A DNA stretch of 64,000 nucleotides from a virus: IMG/VR virus record IMGVR_UViG_3300019886_000004, positions 62,001 to 126,000 of that record; one strand, written 5' to 3'. Below the pieces are notes generated by a model. That model ran no database searches. It saw only the letters and a list, made by a program, of their open reading frames with translations, and was not told the DNA's origin. Positions 20,404-29,289 of the stretch are shown one piece after another. The translations under genes and the position numbers were made by a program. Positions within the stretch are counted from its first letter, which is position 1, and every line of letters begins with the position of its first letter.

Positions 20404-22257
20404 TTAAACTATAGTGCATGCTCCTCCTCCACAAGCTATAGATTCCTTAAGGTCTGTTTCGTCTTCAGACTCAATAACTTTAGATAAATCAATCTCATTC
20501 AATAACGTGATCATTTTGTCATAAGTTTCTTTGTCAATCTTTTCAAATGGTGTTTGCTTGTAGGATCCTAAGTCTTCAGGAAGAACAGAAATTGCGCTAA
20601 AGTATTCTTTGTTTGACCATATCCACTGACCAACTTCATCCCATTCTTGATCTTTTAAATTTACTGTAATAGAAACATTATTGAAATTATCTCCTTTTCT
20701 ATGTCCAGGTCTAATCCAATTGATCTGATAAGATTTAGCCCTTTCTAGAAGAGATAGAGCAGATTCATTTTCTTTTAGAATTGCTCCATCTGGCGCTTTT
20801 TGTGGAATAGATATTACCGCCTGAGTTGGATTGAAAACATCGTCCTCGATTAACTCAGGAATTTGGTTTTTTAAATAGATATAGATTGCTTCGTTCTTAC
20901 CAACTCTCATTCTACGTATATAATATTCGTTATCCCAGGCATGTATGCCGGATGAACAACCTAAAACAATACTCGTGGTTCCTGCTGGTTTAACTGTGGT
21001 GGATCTTGCTGCCTTATTAACACCTATTATTTTACCTACCCATTCATTGGTGTCTAAAACAATTTGCGCTCCTTTTAGGTTTATTTCATCACTATAGTCA
21101 AATGATGCTATACCTGTTTGACCTACACCTATTAATGCTTCTTTTTCAGTGGTAATTTGCCATCCCTCACGCAAATAGTGAAAGTTAGTAAATCCAGACT
21201 GTAGAGTAGCAAAGAAAGATGCGGCTTCACATCTATTATAAAAGTCTTCTTCTCCTTCTAAATTAGAAACATTAATTTCAACTAAGTTACAAAATTGTTT
21301 GTCTTTAAGACTAATTTCAAAGCAAGGGTTGAAACCATAATCAGGATTATTACTGAATACGAATCCAGGTTCTCCTGTTTTATTAGATTTAATGATGTTC
21401 CAAAATTTGTCCCAATCTCCTTTCTTTATTCTATGTCTTAATATAACAGCAGAGTTATTAGCACGAGCGAATTCAGGATTTAGCTCCCACCAATCTCCGC
21501 TCTTACAGTAGAGCATATCCATATCATCAAAGTCAAACAGACAAGAAAGGGCTGCCCTACGAATTCCTCCTGCGAGTACAGCGTCTGCGATATAGCAAAT
21601 GATCTTGTGGCAATCTAATGAAGCAAGTTTCTCTCCATTATTTTTAGATTCTAGAAGTTGTTTAATTTGAAATAGACACTTTTCTAATGGTTGATGACCT
21701 GGAGCTTTACCTCCACTAGTGATAAGTCTTGAACCTTTAGGTCTTATATCTCTAAAGTCAAAATCAGGACAAGCTTTATTAACTCCAAAATACGACTTAA
21801 TTAACGCATCAATTGCATCACTCCACCCTTCAATTGAATCTCCTATAAGATATCTTCTTGACTTAGAAGGTTTCTGAATTTCTGGAAGTTCTTTTATGTG
21901 CTTATACTGTACCGAATAACCTACTCCAGATCCACCAAGTAGTAAAAACATTGTTTCACTAAATGCTCGATAGTCTGAAATATGTAAAAATGCGCAATTA
22001 TAAATACGATTCGGAGATAGCTCAATAGGTTTACCTGCAAATTGCGCAGCTCTCATTGACATAAGAACCTTTTTATCTCTTAGATAATGAGTGCGTTCAA
22101 AGATTTCCTTTTTTAATTTAGGATACTTTTTCATCATCATTACTTCATACCTATTGCAGATTTCTTCCCAACTTTCTCTTCTTTTAACCTCTGGCGAATA
22201 TCTGGCATATTTCATGAATACGCCGATATCAGATAAAATTTTTTGACTTAAATCCAT
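20404..22257 (-). CDS. nrdJ: Adenosylcobalamin-dependent (class II) ribonucleotide reductase
   Basis: 617 aa, reducing ribonucleotides to deoxyribonucleotides for phage DNA synthesis. Cys88 in NCAF and Cys323 in FCNLVE are the redox pair candidates. Cys312 in N310-P-C-F-E314 is the thiyl-radical Cys, with Glu314. Cys609 and Cys614 form the C-terminal shuttle (ACGGGACTIV). The spacings (312 to 323 = 11; 609 to 614 = 5) equal those of Lactobacillus leichmannii triphosphate reductase (408/419; 731/736), pointing to the monomeric B12-dependent type. It is shorter than that enzyme (739 aa). It has its own perfect promoter and a terminator, so it is monocistronic. No small subunit or activase was seen nearby, which agrees with class II. 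Confidence 0.88.
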   Translation of the reverse strand: MDLSQKILSDIGVFMKYARYSPEVKRRESWEEICNRYEVMMMKKYPKLKKEIFERTHYLRDKKVLMSMRAAQFAGKPIELSPNRIYNCAFLHISDYRAFSETMFLLLGGSGVGYSVQYKHIKELPEIQKPSKSRRYLIGDSIEGWSDAIDALIKSYFGVNKACPDFDFRDIRPKGSRLITSGGKAPGHQPLEKCLFQIKQLLESKNNGEKLASLDCHKIICYIADAVLAGGIRRAALSCLFDFDDMDMLYCKSGDWWELNPEFARANNSAVILRHRIKKGDWDKFWNIIKSNKTGEPGFVFSNNPDYGFNPCFEISLKDKQFCNLVEINVSNLEGEEDFYNRCEAASFFATLQSGFTNFHYLREGWQITTEKEALIGVGQTGIASFDYSDEINLKGAQIVLDTNEWVGKIIGVNKAARSTTVKPAGTTSIVLGCSSGIHAWDNEYYIRRMRVGKNEAIYIYLKNQIPELIEDDVFNPTQAVISIPQKAPDGAILKENESALSLLERAKSYQINWIRPGHRKGDNFNNVSITVNLKDQEWDEVGQWIWSNKEYFSAISVLPEDLGSYKQTPFEKIDKETYDKMITLLNEIDLSKVIESEDETDLKESIACGGGACTIV

Positions 22258-22276
22258 AGTTTGTATTCAATTCATA

Positions 22277-22308
22277 CAAATGTACGGAAATAAATCCATA
22301 TAAACAAA
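22277..22308 (-). promoter_or_regulatory. Promoter for ribonucleotide reductase
   Basis: TTTG, 20-nt spacer, TACATTTG on the minus strand, a perfect consensus match, with the -7 box ending 20 nt before the ATG. Confidence 0.8.
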
Positions 22309-22333
22309 TTTTATTGACTTAATTTAAAAAATT

Positions 22334-22359
22334 AAAGTCGATATAGAAATATCGACTTT
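22334..22359. terminator. Terminator downstream of dUTPase
   Basis: Perfect 11-bp stem AAAGTCGATAT / ATATCGACTTT with a 4-nt loop. T-rich on both sides; ends the HNH-dUTPase transcript on the minus strand. Confidence 0.85.
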
Positions 22360-22386
22360 TTCATTACACATTAAAACAGACTATAT

Positions 22387-22812
22387 TTATCCAGTAGAAC
22401 CAAATGCAGATGCTGCGCGATCGGTGTCTTCCAGTTTTTGAACTTCTTCAAATTCTACTTTCGGTATTGGTATTACTATTAGTTGAGCAACTCTATCTCC
22501 TACTGTATAAGCCTTACTGTTTCTTATATATTTAAAACGAGCTTTAATTTCTCCTCGATATCCTGAATCCACTACTCCAACAGCATTACTCAAAATCATA
22601 CCTGTATTTGAAATCGAAGACCTAGGAAATATTAATCCAACGTGATTTTCTGGTATTTCCAAGGAAATTCCAAAACCATATTCATAGTATCCAAAATCTT
22701 TATTATCAACGACTATCATCGAAGTTGATGTGAGATCCATACCACCATCTCCTTGCTTCTGATACTCTGGAATTTTGGCCGAATCAACCAATTTCTTTAT
22801 TTTTATCTTCAT
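22387..22812 (-). CDS. dut: dUTP diphosphatase (dUTPase)
   Basis: 141 aa, the usual length of the trimeric dUTPase family. Motifs in order: GGMDLTS (motif 1), PRSSISNTGM (motif 2), GVVDSGYRGEI (motif 3, substrate-binding), GDRVAQLIV (motif 4) and a C-terminal RAASAFGSTG (P-loop-like motif 5). It hydrolyses dUTP to dUMP and PPi, keeping uracil out of DNA and feeding dTMP synthesis. Its 5' end overlaps the HNH endonuclease gene by 29 nt, but the protein is complete. Confidence 0.95.
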   Translation of the reverse strand: MKIKIKKLVDSAKIPEYQKQGDGGMDLTSTSMIVVDNKDFGYYEYGFGISLEIPENHVGLIFPRSSISNTGMILSNAVGVVDSGYRGEIKARFKYIRNSKAYTVGDRVAQLIVIPIPKVEFEEVQKLEDTDRAASAFGSTG

Positions 22813-23476
22813 AGTTTTCGTATATTAGTTTTATGAAGTCTAAGAATTTTCCTCTATCAAAATTGAACTTTATAGTATTGACAGCATGGCAACAAAGAAC
22901 TATATTTGATTTTATGTATCCGATTCTATTATCAACTCTGTCAACACTCACATGTGTTAATTTTGGTTCATTATCAATTGTCATAGGTATATTTGTATAT
23001 TTACATATACCTTTTTGTTCTTTCCATAATTCTATTAAATCAGAAATCTCAATATCAAAATGTATATTTCTTTTTTTCGACATTGATCTCATCCTCTGAA
23101 ATTTCATGGCAAAGAATTTTTCGTCTTTACTATATTTAAATCTTGGATTTTTGCTGTTGTACTCGAATTTACATCCATTACAACAACAAGATGGTCTACC
23201 AAGTTGATCTAAATAAACGTGTCTTTTTTGATAAAAGTCCTTGTTGCAGTTTGCACAATGAACCAAAACTTGTGTATTTTTTCCAACATTGAGAAATTTA
23301 GGTGCACAGTATTTACAGTAACCTGTACCTCTTTTTAAGAAGGTGATACCGTACACCCTCATTTCTTTATTACAATCCAGATTTCTACATTTACAAATAT
23401 AAATCTTTGTTGTCTCAATACACTTCTTAGTTTGCTTTTTTCTAATTTCTATTCTTATAACTTGTGATACTTCCAT
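22784..23476 (-). CDS. Free-standing HNH homing endonuclease with zinc fingers
   Basis: 230 aa. The N-terminal half has many Cys pairs (CKC, CKYC, CANC, CCCNGC), suggesting zinc-ribbon DNA-binding modules. The C-terminal half is an HNH domain of the type GICKYTNIPM ... VSVDRVD ... GYIKSNIVLCC ... N, about residues 160-205. It resembles phage homing endonucleases that sit beside, not inside, their target genes; here the neighbour is dUTPase, whose start it overlaps by 29 nt. It has its own promoter. Confidence 0.85.
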   Translation of the reverse strand: MEVSQVIRIEIRKKQTKKCIETTKIYICKCRNLDCNKEMRVYGITFLKRGTGYCKYCAPKFLNVGKNTQVLVHCANCNKDFYQKRHVYLDQLGRPSCCCNGCKFEYNSKNPRFKYSKDEKFFAMKFQRMRSMSKKRNIHFDIEISDLIELWKEQKGICKYTNIPMTIDNEPKLTHVSVDRVDNRIGYIKSNIVLCCHAVNTIKFNFDRGKFLDFIKLIYENYEDKNKEIG

Positions 23477-23494
23477 ATATCATATATCTTTTAT

Positions 23495-23526
23495 ATAATA
23501 TACTGAAAATATTCCATATAACCAAA
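23495..23526 (-). promoter_or_regulatory. Promoter for the HNH endonuclease and dUTPase
   Basis: TTTG, 20-nt spacer, TATATTAT on the minus strand. The -33 box and spacing are ideal; the -7 box departs from TAnnTTTG in its 3' half. Confidence 0.65.
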
Positions 23527-23537
23527 TTTATTTTCTA

Positions 23538-24230
23538 TTAACCTTTAACTTCATCTAATTGTTTTTTTTCTGAACATACGAATGTTTCAAGTTTTAGATT
23601 TGGTTTACTACATAATTCTTTTACTTCTTCCAAATCTTGGATCGGAATCCCTAATTCATCTGCAAAAAATTTAAAGCAATTTCCTTCCTCATTTTTTTTA
23701 TCATCAAAATTGGCATCTGGCCAAAGATAACAATAAAGTTTCTTTTGCTCAGTTGGTAATAAAGAAGACCATTTATAGTTTTTTATAATTTGTTTAGCTT
23801 TCTCTGTCATTTGAGAGTATCTACCTTTCATAAAATTACTCCAGTCACTTGTGTAACCAGAAAGATCATATGTATATAGATATTCATCTGGTGATTCATG
23901 AAATCCAACAAACCTTTTATTAGACATTAAAATAGTTTCATATTTTTCCCAACCAGTTTCTTGAATACTTATATTTTTAAAATTGTTATTAATTTGATTA
24001 TAAATATTATCTTGTTTAATCTTATAAATTTTAGAATAAGTAACAATTAATATTTTATCATCAAAACTAATACCATTTGGATAGTCACCACAAACTAGAT
24101 CTGGTGAAGATATATAAGTATTTGTTTCCGTGAAGTATTTATTCTTTATTAACCCAGTCAAAGGTAATAGAAATAGTTTTGACTTTTGTAGGTAACTTTT
24201 TTGCAGTAGAGAAGATTCTTTTTTATTCAT
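23538..24230 (-). CDS. Hypothetical protein
   Basis: 230 aa, not recognised. It contains aromatic-rich stretches (YTYDLSGYTSDW, KLYCYLWPDANF) and a Lys-rich C-terminus. No signal peptide or catalytic motif is apparent. It is the last gene of the transcript that begins with the PD-(D/E)XK nuclease. Confidence 0.65.
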   Translation of the reverse strand: MNKKESSLLQKSYLQKSKLFLLPLTGLIKNKYFTETNTYISSPDLVCGDYPNGISFDDKILIVTYSKIYKIKQDNIYNQINNNFKNISIQETGWEKYETILMSNKRFVGFHESPDEYLYTYDLSGYTSDWSNFMKGRYSQMTEKAKQIIKNYKWSSLLPTEQKKLYCYLWPDANFDDKKNEEGNCFKFFADELGIPIQDLEEVKELCSKPNLKLETFVCSEKKQLDEVKG

Positions 24231-24258
24231 TAAACAAATAAAGTTTAGAACATTTTAT

Positions 24259-25611
24259 TTATATTACATATTCGGAAAAACCATAAGGTAAATTAATTGG
24301 TCCATCATTAAATATCAAAGTAGATTCCGTAATTTTATCTTTCAAATTTTTCTTCCATCTTATAAGTGTAGATTTCTTGACTGTGAATCTCATGTAGTTA
24401 TACTCTTTGTCACATACAAACACTCCTGTTATTACATTAATACCCTGCTTTATTTTATCAGAATATTCTTTTTGAACCAATTCATTTATCAATGCTATTT
24501 TTAAAGATAATGGTGAAGATTCAATAACCTCATATATTTCTTTAATATTATCAACAAAAGTGAAAAATTCCAAGAATATTTCTTTATTTCTTACATCTAT
24601 ATATGGTATTGTTTCTTTAAAATAAAAAGGTTCAGAGTATTCAATAGTTTCCTCTATTTTATTATTTAACCTGTTACTTCTATAGTGTAAATTCGAAGGA
24701 TTTATTTTATACTCTTTATCATATAAATTGGATAAGTTATCAAAATATTCCTTTTGTTTTTCTGTTACTACAATTTTCTCTCCTCTTGTTAATAAATATC
24801 TAAAGTATGCGTGATAGTCCTTAGCTTCTTCAATAACTGTTTGCAAAGTCTTACCTTCATATCCAGCAAATTGATATGCTATTTTCTGTAACTCCTCCAT
24901 ATTGTCCAAACCATCGCATTCTAGGATGCTAAGTTGCTTATTTACTAATTCGGATAGTTTTTCTAGATATTTTTTCATTAAAGGAGACTCTGGTTTATCT
25001 GTCTCTATAGTAAATATTTCATCAAATTGACCTGACTGTAATATAGCAGTTTTTATTAAAATATCTATATTACTATCACTAGTAAAAGCAACAGGATCAT
25101 TATAGATTTCCCAAAACTTTCTTCTATTAATTAATGATAAATTAATTAAATATAGATTTAATGGCCTTCTAAAGCTAAAGTTTTTCTCCTTTTTCTCCTT
25201 TTTCTCCTCTACTTTTTCTTTTCTCATTAAATTCTTACCAAAATAATCTTCATGGAAAAGATTTCCATCGCTTGTAAATGGCTCTAAATCATATTCACTG
25301 TCTTGAGCCTCAACATAATTAATAGCTAATCCTTGATGATTACATATCCATGCTCTACCTTCTTTTTTGTCAACTATTCTACAATTGGCTAATTCATCTC
25401 TAGGAATTTTAACATATTCACTAATATCATCTCTTTTGATGACACCCAAAACACCAAGATTATTATGGACTATTAGTAGATTTTCATCCATTACATCAAT
25501 AATCTCAGATCCATCAAAGACTTCTTCAAAGATTTCTTCTTTGATTGAACTACCATCATATGATGGATTTTTTCCTTTTATATATTTTCTAACTGCTGCC
25601 ATTTTCCACAT
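24259..25611 (-). CDS. Hypothetical protein
   Basis: 450 aa, not recognised. A beta-rich N-terminal third is followed by a run of Lys/Glu (KVEEKKEKKEKN, about 133-144) that looks like a linker, then a largely helical remainder. The annotated ATG overlaps the nuclease gene by 23 nt; a second Met at codon 4 (25602) would still overlap. Confidence 0.65.
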   Translation of the reverse strand: MWKMAAVRKYIKGKNPSYDGSSIKEEIFEEVFDGSEIIDVMDENLLIVHNNLGVLGVIKRDDISEYVKIPRDELANCRIVDKKEGRAWICNHQGLAINYVEAQDSEYDLEPFTSDGNLFHEDYFGKNLMRKEKVEEKKEKKEKNFSFRRPLNLYLINLSLINRRKFWEIYNDPVAFTSDSNIDILIKTAILQSGQFDEIFTIETDKPESPLMKKYLEKLSELVNKQLSILECDGLDNMEELQKIAYQFAGYEGKTLQTVIEEAKDYHAYFRYLLTRGEKIVVTEKQKEYFDNLSNLYDKEYKINPSNLHYRSNRLNNKIEETIEYSEPFYFKETIPYIDVRNKEIFLEFFTFVDNIKEIYEVIESSPLSLKIALINELVQKEYSDKIKQGINVITGVFVCDKEYNYMRFTVKKSTLIRWKKNLKDKITESTLIFNDGPINLPYGFSEYVI

Positions 25612-25960
25612 TTTTTAATACTTCGTAGAAATCTTCTTTTCTCAAAATAACGTAATCACCACACTTAAAAAATCGTGATCCGCGTTTTTCTGTAATTTCA
25701 TGAAAAACAACTAAAGGTTTATCTTTAAGTTTAAATTGCTCAAATATATCTCTATATTTTAGAGGACTAGTATAGCTTTTACATTGTATATGATAAGGAA
25801 ATCTTTTTAAAGATTCTGGAGTGTCAACTATGTCAACATCCATATTATCCATATATCTACTGTAAAGTCTAGATGTACCTACCAAATAACCTAGTTTCAA
25901 GTTATTTATCTCAGTTACAATTTTTCTTTCGTAGTTTGATCCTTTTACCTTGTTAAGCAT
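25589..25960 (-). CDS. PD-(D/E)XK nuclease, Holliday-junction-resolvase-like
   Basis: 123 aa. The arrangement KGSNYERKIV (N-terminal Glu), DNMDVDIVD (Asp), YHIQCKSY (Q-x-K) and KPLVVFHE matches the restriction-endonuclease-like core used by archaeal-type junction resolvases and VRR-type nucleases. A role in resolving branched replication or packaging intermediates is plausible; the exact substrate is not shown. First gene after a consensus promoter. Confidence 0.7.
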   Translation of the reverse strand: MLNKVKGSNYERKIVTEINNLKLGYLVGTSRLYSRYMDNMDVDIVDTPESLKRFPYHIQCKSYTSPLKYRDIFEQFKLKDKPLVVFHEITEKRGSRFFKCGDYVILRKEDFYEVLKNVENGSS

Positions 25961-25974
25961 ACATTGGTTTTAAC

Positions 25975-26006
25975 CAAATATACGCATTTTTCATGAAATT
26001 ACCAAA
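25975..26006 (-). promoter_or_regulatory. Promoter with an overlapping inverted repeat
   Basis: TTTG, 20-nt spacer, TATATTTG on the minus strand, a perfect match. The inverted repeat TTGGTT-TT-AACCAA (25964-25977) overlaps the -7 box and start-site region and could be an operator. Confidence 0.8.
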
Positions 26007-26015
26007 TTATTATTC

Positions 26016-26573
26016 TTAGACTTGCGTTATCTTCATTTCTTCATCAATATTTAAACTATATGTACTACATGTGTGTTTATAGTTATTTCGTCTATTTTTA
26101 AATGAAGACATTGATTGTAATCCTAGATTTTTAACACATTTAAGTATTATTGGCTGTTCAACATCAGAAATAATGAAATCAACAGAGCTATAATACATTA
26201 TATTACATATTGATTCTACCAGGTTTAAAACCTCTCTAAACATTTGTGTTGATTGTTCTGTGGTAATACTAATGGAATCTAACCCACTATGTATCATTGT
26301 ATAAGAATATATGTCATGAATTATAAGTTTTCCACAACAACTAGGATATTCTACTATGCTGAATCCCAAAATATTATATTCAGACTTAGTTAGTATAGAA
26401 AACGAAACAGGACCTTTGTTACCTATGGTTATCCTACTAATTGGACGAATCATACTATTAAATATATCATCCTCATCAGAATAAATCAAAGATTTTGATC
26501 TAGATACAAGTATTAAGTCTTTTATATTTAATATTTTACTAATATTATTCTTAAAGTCTAATATGCATCCCAT
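26016..26573 (-). CDS. GNAT-like protein with CCG motif (last gene of the amidoligase operon)
   Basis: 185 aa. No full acetyltransferase motif, but its middle (VEYPSCCGKLIIHDIY) aligns by eye with the same position in the proteins at 27405, 46385 and 44659, each with a double Cys followed by a beta strand where GNAT proteins have strand 4. The acetyl-CoA pyrophosphate loop (R-x-x-G-x-G/A) is not evident, so it may be a diverged or inactive member. It overlaps the upstream amidoligase by 16 nt. Confidence 0.45.
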   Translation of the reverse strand: MGCILDFKNNISKILNIKDLILVSRSKSLIYSDEDDIFNSMIRPISRITIGNKGPVSFSILTKSEYNILGFSIVEYPSCCGKLIIHDIYSYTMIHSGLDSISITTEQSTQMFREVLNLVESICNIMYYSSVDFIISDVEQPIILKCVKNLGLQSMSSFKNRRNNYKHTCSTYSLNIDEEMKITQV

Positions 26574-27424
26574 ACATCTGTAAGTTCTTTTTCCTTAATT
26601 AAGACTAGTATACCAAACTCATCACATATTTTACCAGCAAGTTCTTTATTACTGGAATTAATTGCCTCAACAATATCTATTGACATTTCATTAATCTTAT
26701 CCATTCCATGTTCATTATAATAGTCAAACATTTGATTGATTTGATTAAAAATGTACTCAACATATTCTCTATCTTCAACCCAGAAATTAGAAAGTGTTCT
26801 AGCTTCAAAACCCCTTGATTCACTCCATTCACACAACCTCATTTCTCCAGCCTTACCATATAGTTGTCTCCTTCTTTCATCGCTATCTAAAAATAGGCAA
26901 GGTATTGTCACAAAAGTATCAAAAACTTTCATTAAATCAATGGAATTATTTACATCAGCTCCTTCAAAGCTGAAATGAAGATGACCTCCGCACACCCTCA
27001 AATTAGTATCTAATAGATTACAAGAAGGATTCATTTCTCCATCCAACCAAGCATTATATGAAGGACTACATCCAGCCACCTTTGCTTCTGGATGCTCTAG
27101 TTGATCTTCTGTAAATTCTGCTGAAGGACAACAAGTTATTTTTAACTTTTCTTCCTTGGCATATTTACTTAATATGTAACTCTTAATATACTCAAGATTC
27201 TCCAAAAATTCCTGGCTACCATCTAATTTTACTGGCGGCACATTACATTCTTGTAATACACCATCATACTGTAAGCAACATCCCTTTCTAGGAAGTTGTT
27301 CTGGAAATTTCTTAGTTCCGCTATTAAAGGGTATTGCAGATATAAATTTTCCTTCATCATTAGTTAAAAATAGTTCAAAATCAGAACCTATTAGTACTGT
27401 TTCCTTATTTACTTTCATTTTCAT
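26558..27424 (-). CDS. COOH-NH2 ligase type 2 (amidoligase, glutamine-synthetase fold)
   Basis: 288 aa. It starts with IGSDFELFLTN (Glu17 region), then GTKKFPEQLPRKG, LQYDGVLQECNVPP and CGGHLHFSFEG, the order of acidic and His metal ligands seen in the phiEco32-type COOH-NH2 ligases of the glutamine synthetase / gamma-glutamylcysteine synthetase superfamily. Such enzymes are predicted to join a carboxylate to an amine with ATP. Neighbours on both sides are GNAT-like proteins and glutamine amidotransferases. Substrate unknown; a peptide, wall or metabolite target is inferred from the family. Confidence 0.82.
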   Translation of the reverse strand: MKMKVNKETVLIGSDFELFLTNDEGKFISAIPFNSGTKKFPEQLPRKGCCLQYDGVLQECNVPPVKLDGSQEFLENLEYIKSYILSKYAKEEKLKITCCPSAEFTEDQLEHPEAKVAGCSPSYNAWLDGEMNPSCNLLDTNLRVCGGHLHFSFEGADVNNSIDLMKVFDTFVTIPCLFLDSDERRRQLYGKAGEMRLCEWSESRGFEARTLSNFWVEDREYVEYIFNQINQMFDYYNEHGMDKINEMSIDIVEAINSSNKELAGKICDEFGILVLIKEKELTDVWDAY

Positions 27425-27914
27425 TCAGATTTAATAGCCAAATATTTAAAGTATTTCCAGTTTTTGCATTAATAAACTCAAGGCTTTTTAACCAACCTTG
27501 TTTTTCAAATATCTTAACTTGATATTCATTATTTTTCTTATCTGCACCTTGCAATACACCATATCCATAATAGGAAGAAAAGTCAGACATGAACTTTGTT
27601 GCAATAGAACCAATTCCTTTATTTCTAAAGTTCTTAGATACAAGAAGATTGCTTCCAACAATTATACCACAACAATTATACATATCTTTTAAATCAAAAG
27701 TAACTATAGTTAATTTATTATAGTCTACTTTAAATATTAAGTTACATTGACCTTTTCCTATTTCTTCAGGATTATATTGATTAAAGAATTCTTCCAGGGT
27801 ATACTGTACCCCGGAAGAATTTTCGTAAACCTTTATTTCAATCTGTTGTTCCTTACATCCTATAATTTTAGATATATCTGTTCTAAACTTGGACTGAATT
27901 TCTTTCGTTTTCAT
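27405..27914 (-). CDS. GNAT-family acetyltransferase-like protein
   Basis: 169 aa. Motif A of GNAT enzymes is visible: strand (CCGIIVGSNLLVS) then KNFRNKGIGSIATKFM (R-x-x-G-x-G-like acetyl-CoA loop), then LQGADKKNNEYQVKIFEKQGW, the usual C-terminal half with the 'F-KxGW' pattern. It transfers an acyl or aminoacyl group from CoA or a similar donor. It overlaps the gene before it (32 nt) and after it (20 nt) in the amidoligase operon, and is a paralogue of the protein at 46385-46921. Confidence 0.7.
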   Translation of the reverse strand: MKTKEIQSKFRTDISKIIGCKEQQIEIKVYENSSGVQYTLEEFFNQYNPEEIGKGQCNLIFKVDYNKLTIVTFDLKDMYNCCGIIVGSNLLVSKNFRNKGIGSIATKFMSDFSSYYGYGVLQGADKKNNEYQVKIFEKQGWLKSLEFINAKTGNTLNIWLLNLNENESK

Positions 27915-28611
27915 GTTTGTAATTTGGAGACTTTTTTATTAAGTTTGTAATAAGATATCTTGCTAGCAAATTATAGTCTTCCTCTGGATGAAATTGACAA
28001 GCGGCTATCGGAAGAGTTTTATGTTGAAATACTTCTGCAATGTCATCCTTTGCAGTATATGCAATTAATTCTAGTGGCTCAGGTAACTCATCCTTTCTAA
28101 CACCTTGATGGTGAAGTGAACAACATTTCATTTTTTTACTTTTAGAATTCTTTAATAAAGATGTTTCTAATATAGTAAATTTCGGAGTGAATGTAAGATC
28201 ATTAACTAATTCTCCTCTATTTTCGGAATCACTATATCCATGCGTTCCAAGGTCTATATTTTGTATTAGTTTGCCACCAAAATGTACATTAATCATTTGG
28301 AAACCTAAACAGATTCCGAATACTGGTATTCCCGCATCAATATATTTAGGTAAATTAACTTTAGCAAAATGTTCTTTGAATGGATCTGGATCACTATTAA
28401 AATATCCTGGAACAGCCTCATAATTACTTGGTAAAGTATCCTTACCTCCTGGCATTATAATTAAATCTAAATCATTATCAATACCCATTTTTGGAGTTAG
28501 AATTCTAACATCTCCAAACACTTTGAAGAAGTGTAAATAAGATTTTGCTACACCAAAAGATAATTCTCCTTGACTCCAACCCGGTATTCCAATTTTAGGA
28601 ACGTATTTCAT
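27883..28611 (-). CDS. C26-type glutamine amidotransferase / gamma-glutamyl hydrolase (first copy)
   Basis: 242 aa class I glutamine amidotransferase fold. Elbow nucleophile Cys101 in GICLGFQ; His208 and Glu210 in FHPEE complete the triad; IIMPGGKD at 51-58 is the oxyanion-side loop. Closest by eye to peptidase C26 enzymes such as PuuD that cleave gamma-glutamyl amides. In the cluster it may remove a gamma-glutamyl protecting group or release ammonia for a ligase. Second copy is the next gene upstream. Confidence 0.85.
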   Translation of the reverse strand: MKYVPKIGIPGWSQGELSFGVAKSYLHFFKVFGDVRILTPKMGIDNDLDLIIMPGGKDTLPSNYEAVPGYFNSDPDPFKEHFAKVNLPKYIDAGIPVFGICLGFQMINVHFGGKLIQNIDLGTHGYSDSENRGELVNDLTFTPKFTILETSLLKNSKSKKMKCCSLHHQGVRKDELPEPLELIAYTAKDDIAEVFQHKTLPIAACQFHPEEDYNLLARYLITNLIKKSPNYKHENERNSVQV

Positions 28612-28629
28612 ATTAATTCATTTAAAATT

Positions 28630-29289
28630 TTATAATTCATTATTAAAAAACTTCACTAAAGTCTTTTTAGTCCAATCCATTACTGGTTCAAATTGACTAG
28701 ATTTATGCATCATTTCCGGATGGAATTGAAACCCGATTGCACTAATTTTAGGAAAATAAATCGACTCAATTTCTTTAAAATTCCAAGGAAGTAAGATTGA
28801 TTTATCCTTTGGACCTAAATATCTATTAGACCTTCTCTTACTACTCCAAGCTAATACTTTATAGTTCCTTGGATCCTTAATTGTATAAGGATTGATCATT
28901 TGATGATGTATACTATTTGTATTTACAGAAACACCATCAAAAGTTGTTATTGTATGGCTGCTTCCACTATGACCACTAACGTCTTGAATCAACTTACCAC
29001 CCGCCATTGCACAAATAAATTGAATACCGCGACATATACCCAGCATCTTCTTACCAAGTTTTATACCTTCCATAAAGTCTTCTTTTTCTATCTTCTCCTT
29101 TTGTGGACTAGTCCAGGTCCTGTCACTTGCTTCTTCTCCATAGGTGCTTGGATCTACATCAGCTCCTCCCCCAAAAATTATTACATCTGCCTCTTCTATA
29201 TTTCTAGTATGTACAAATCCTAAATCCTGTAAGAAATTTCCATTATTTGCTCCACACGCAGACGTGAAATACTTATTTAATTTCTCCAT
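28630..29289 (-). CDS. C26-type glutamine amidotransferase / gamma-glutamyl hydrolase (second copy)
   Basis: 219 aa. VIIFGGGADVDPSTYG at 36-50, Cys86 in GICRGIQ, and His190 / Glu192 in FHPEM make a complete Cys-His-Glu triad of the PuuD-like group (the GGxDxxP loop is a hallmark of gamma-glutamyl-GABA hydrolases). It differs enough from the 242-aa copy to suggest a different substrate. An 18-nt gap separates the two genes. Confidence 0.87.
   Translation of the reverse strand: MEKLNKYFTSACGANNGNFLQDLGFVHTRNIEEADVIIFGGGADVDPSTYGEEASDRTWTSPQKEKIEKEDFMEGIKLGKKMLGICRGIQFICAMAGGKLIQDVSGHSGSSHTITTFDGVSVNTNSIHHQMINPYTIKDPRNYKVLAWSSKRRSNRYLGPKDKSILLPWNFKEIESIYFPKISAIGFQFHPEMMHKSSQFEPVMDWTKKTLVKFFNNEL

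Noticed and set aside
22387-23476. dUTPase interrupted by an HNH-containing intron
   Set aside because: The dUTPase has all five motifs and a complete N-terminus; no group I core was seen around the HNH gene, which only overlaps the start by 29 nt.
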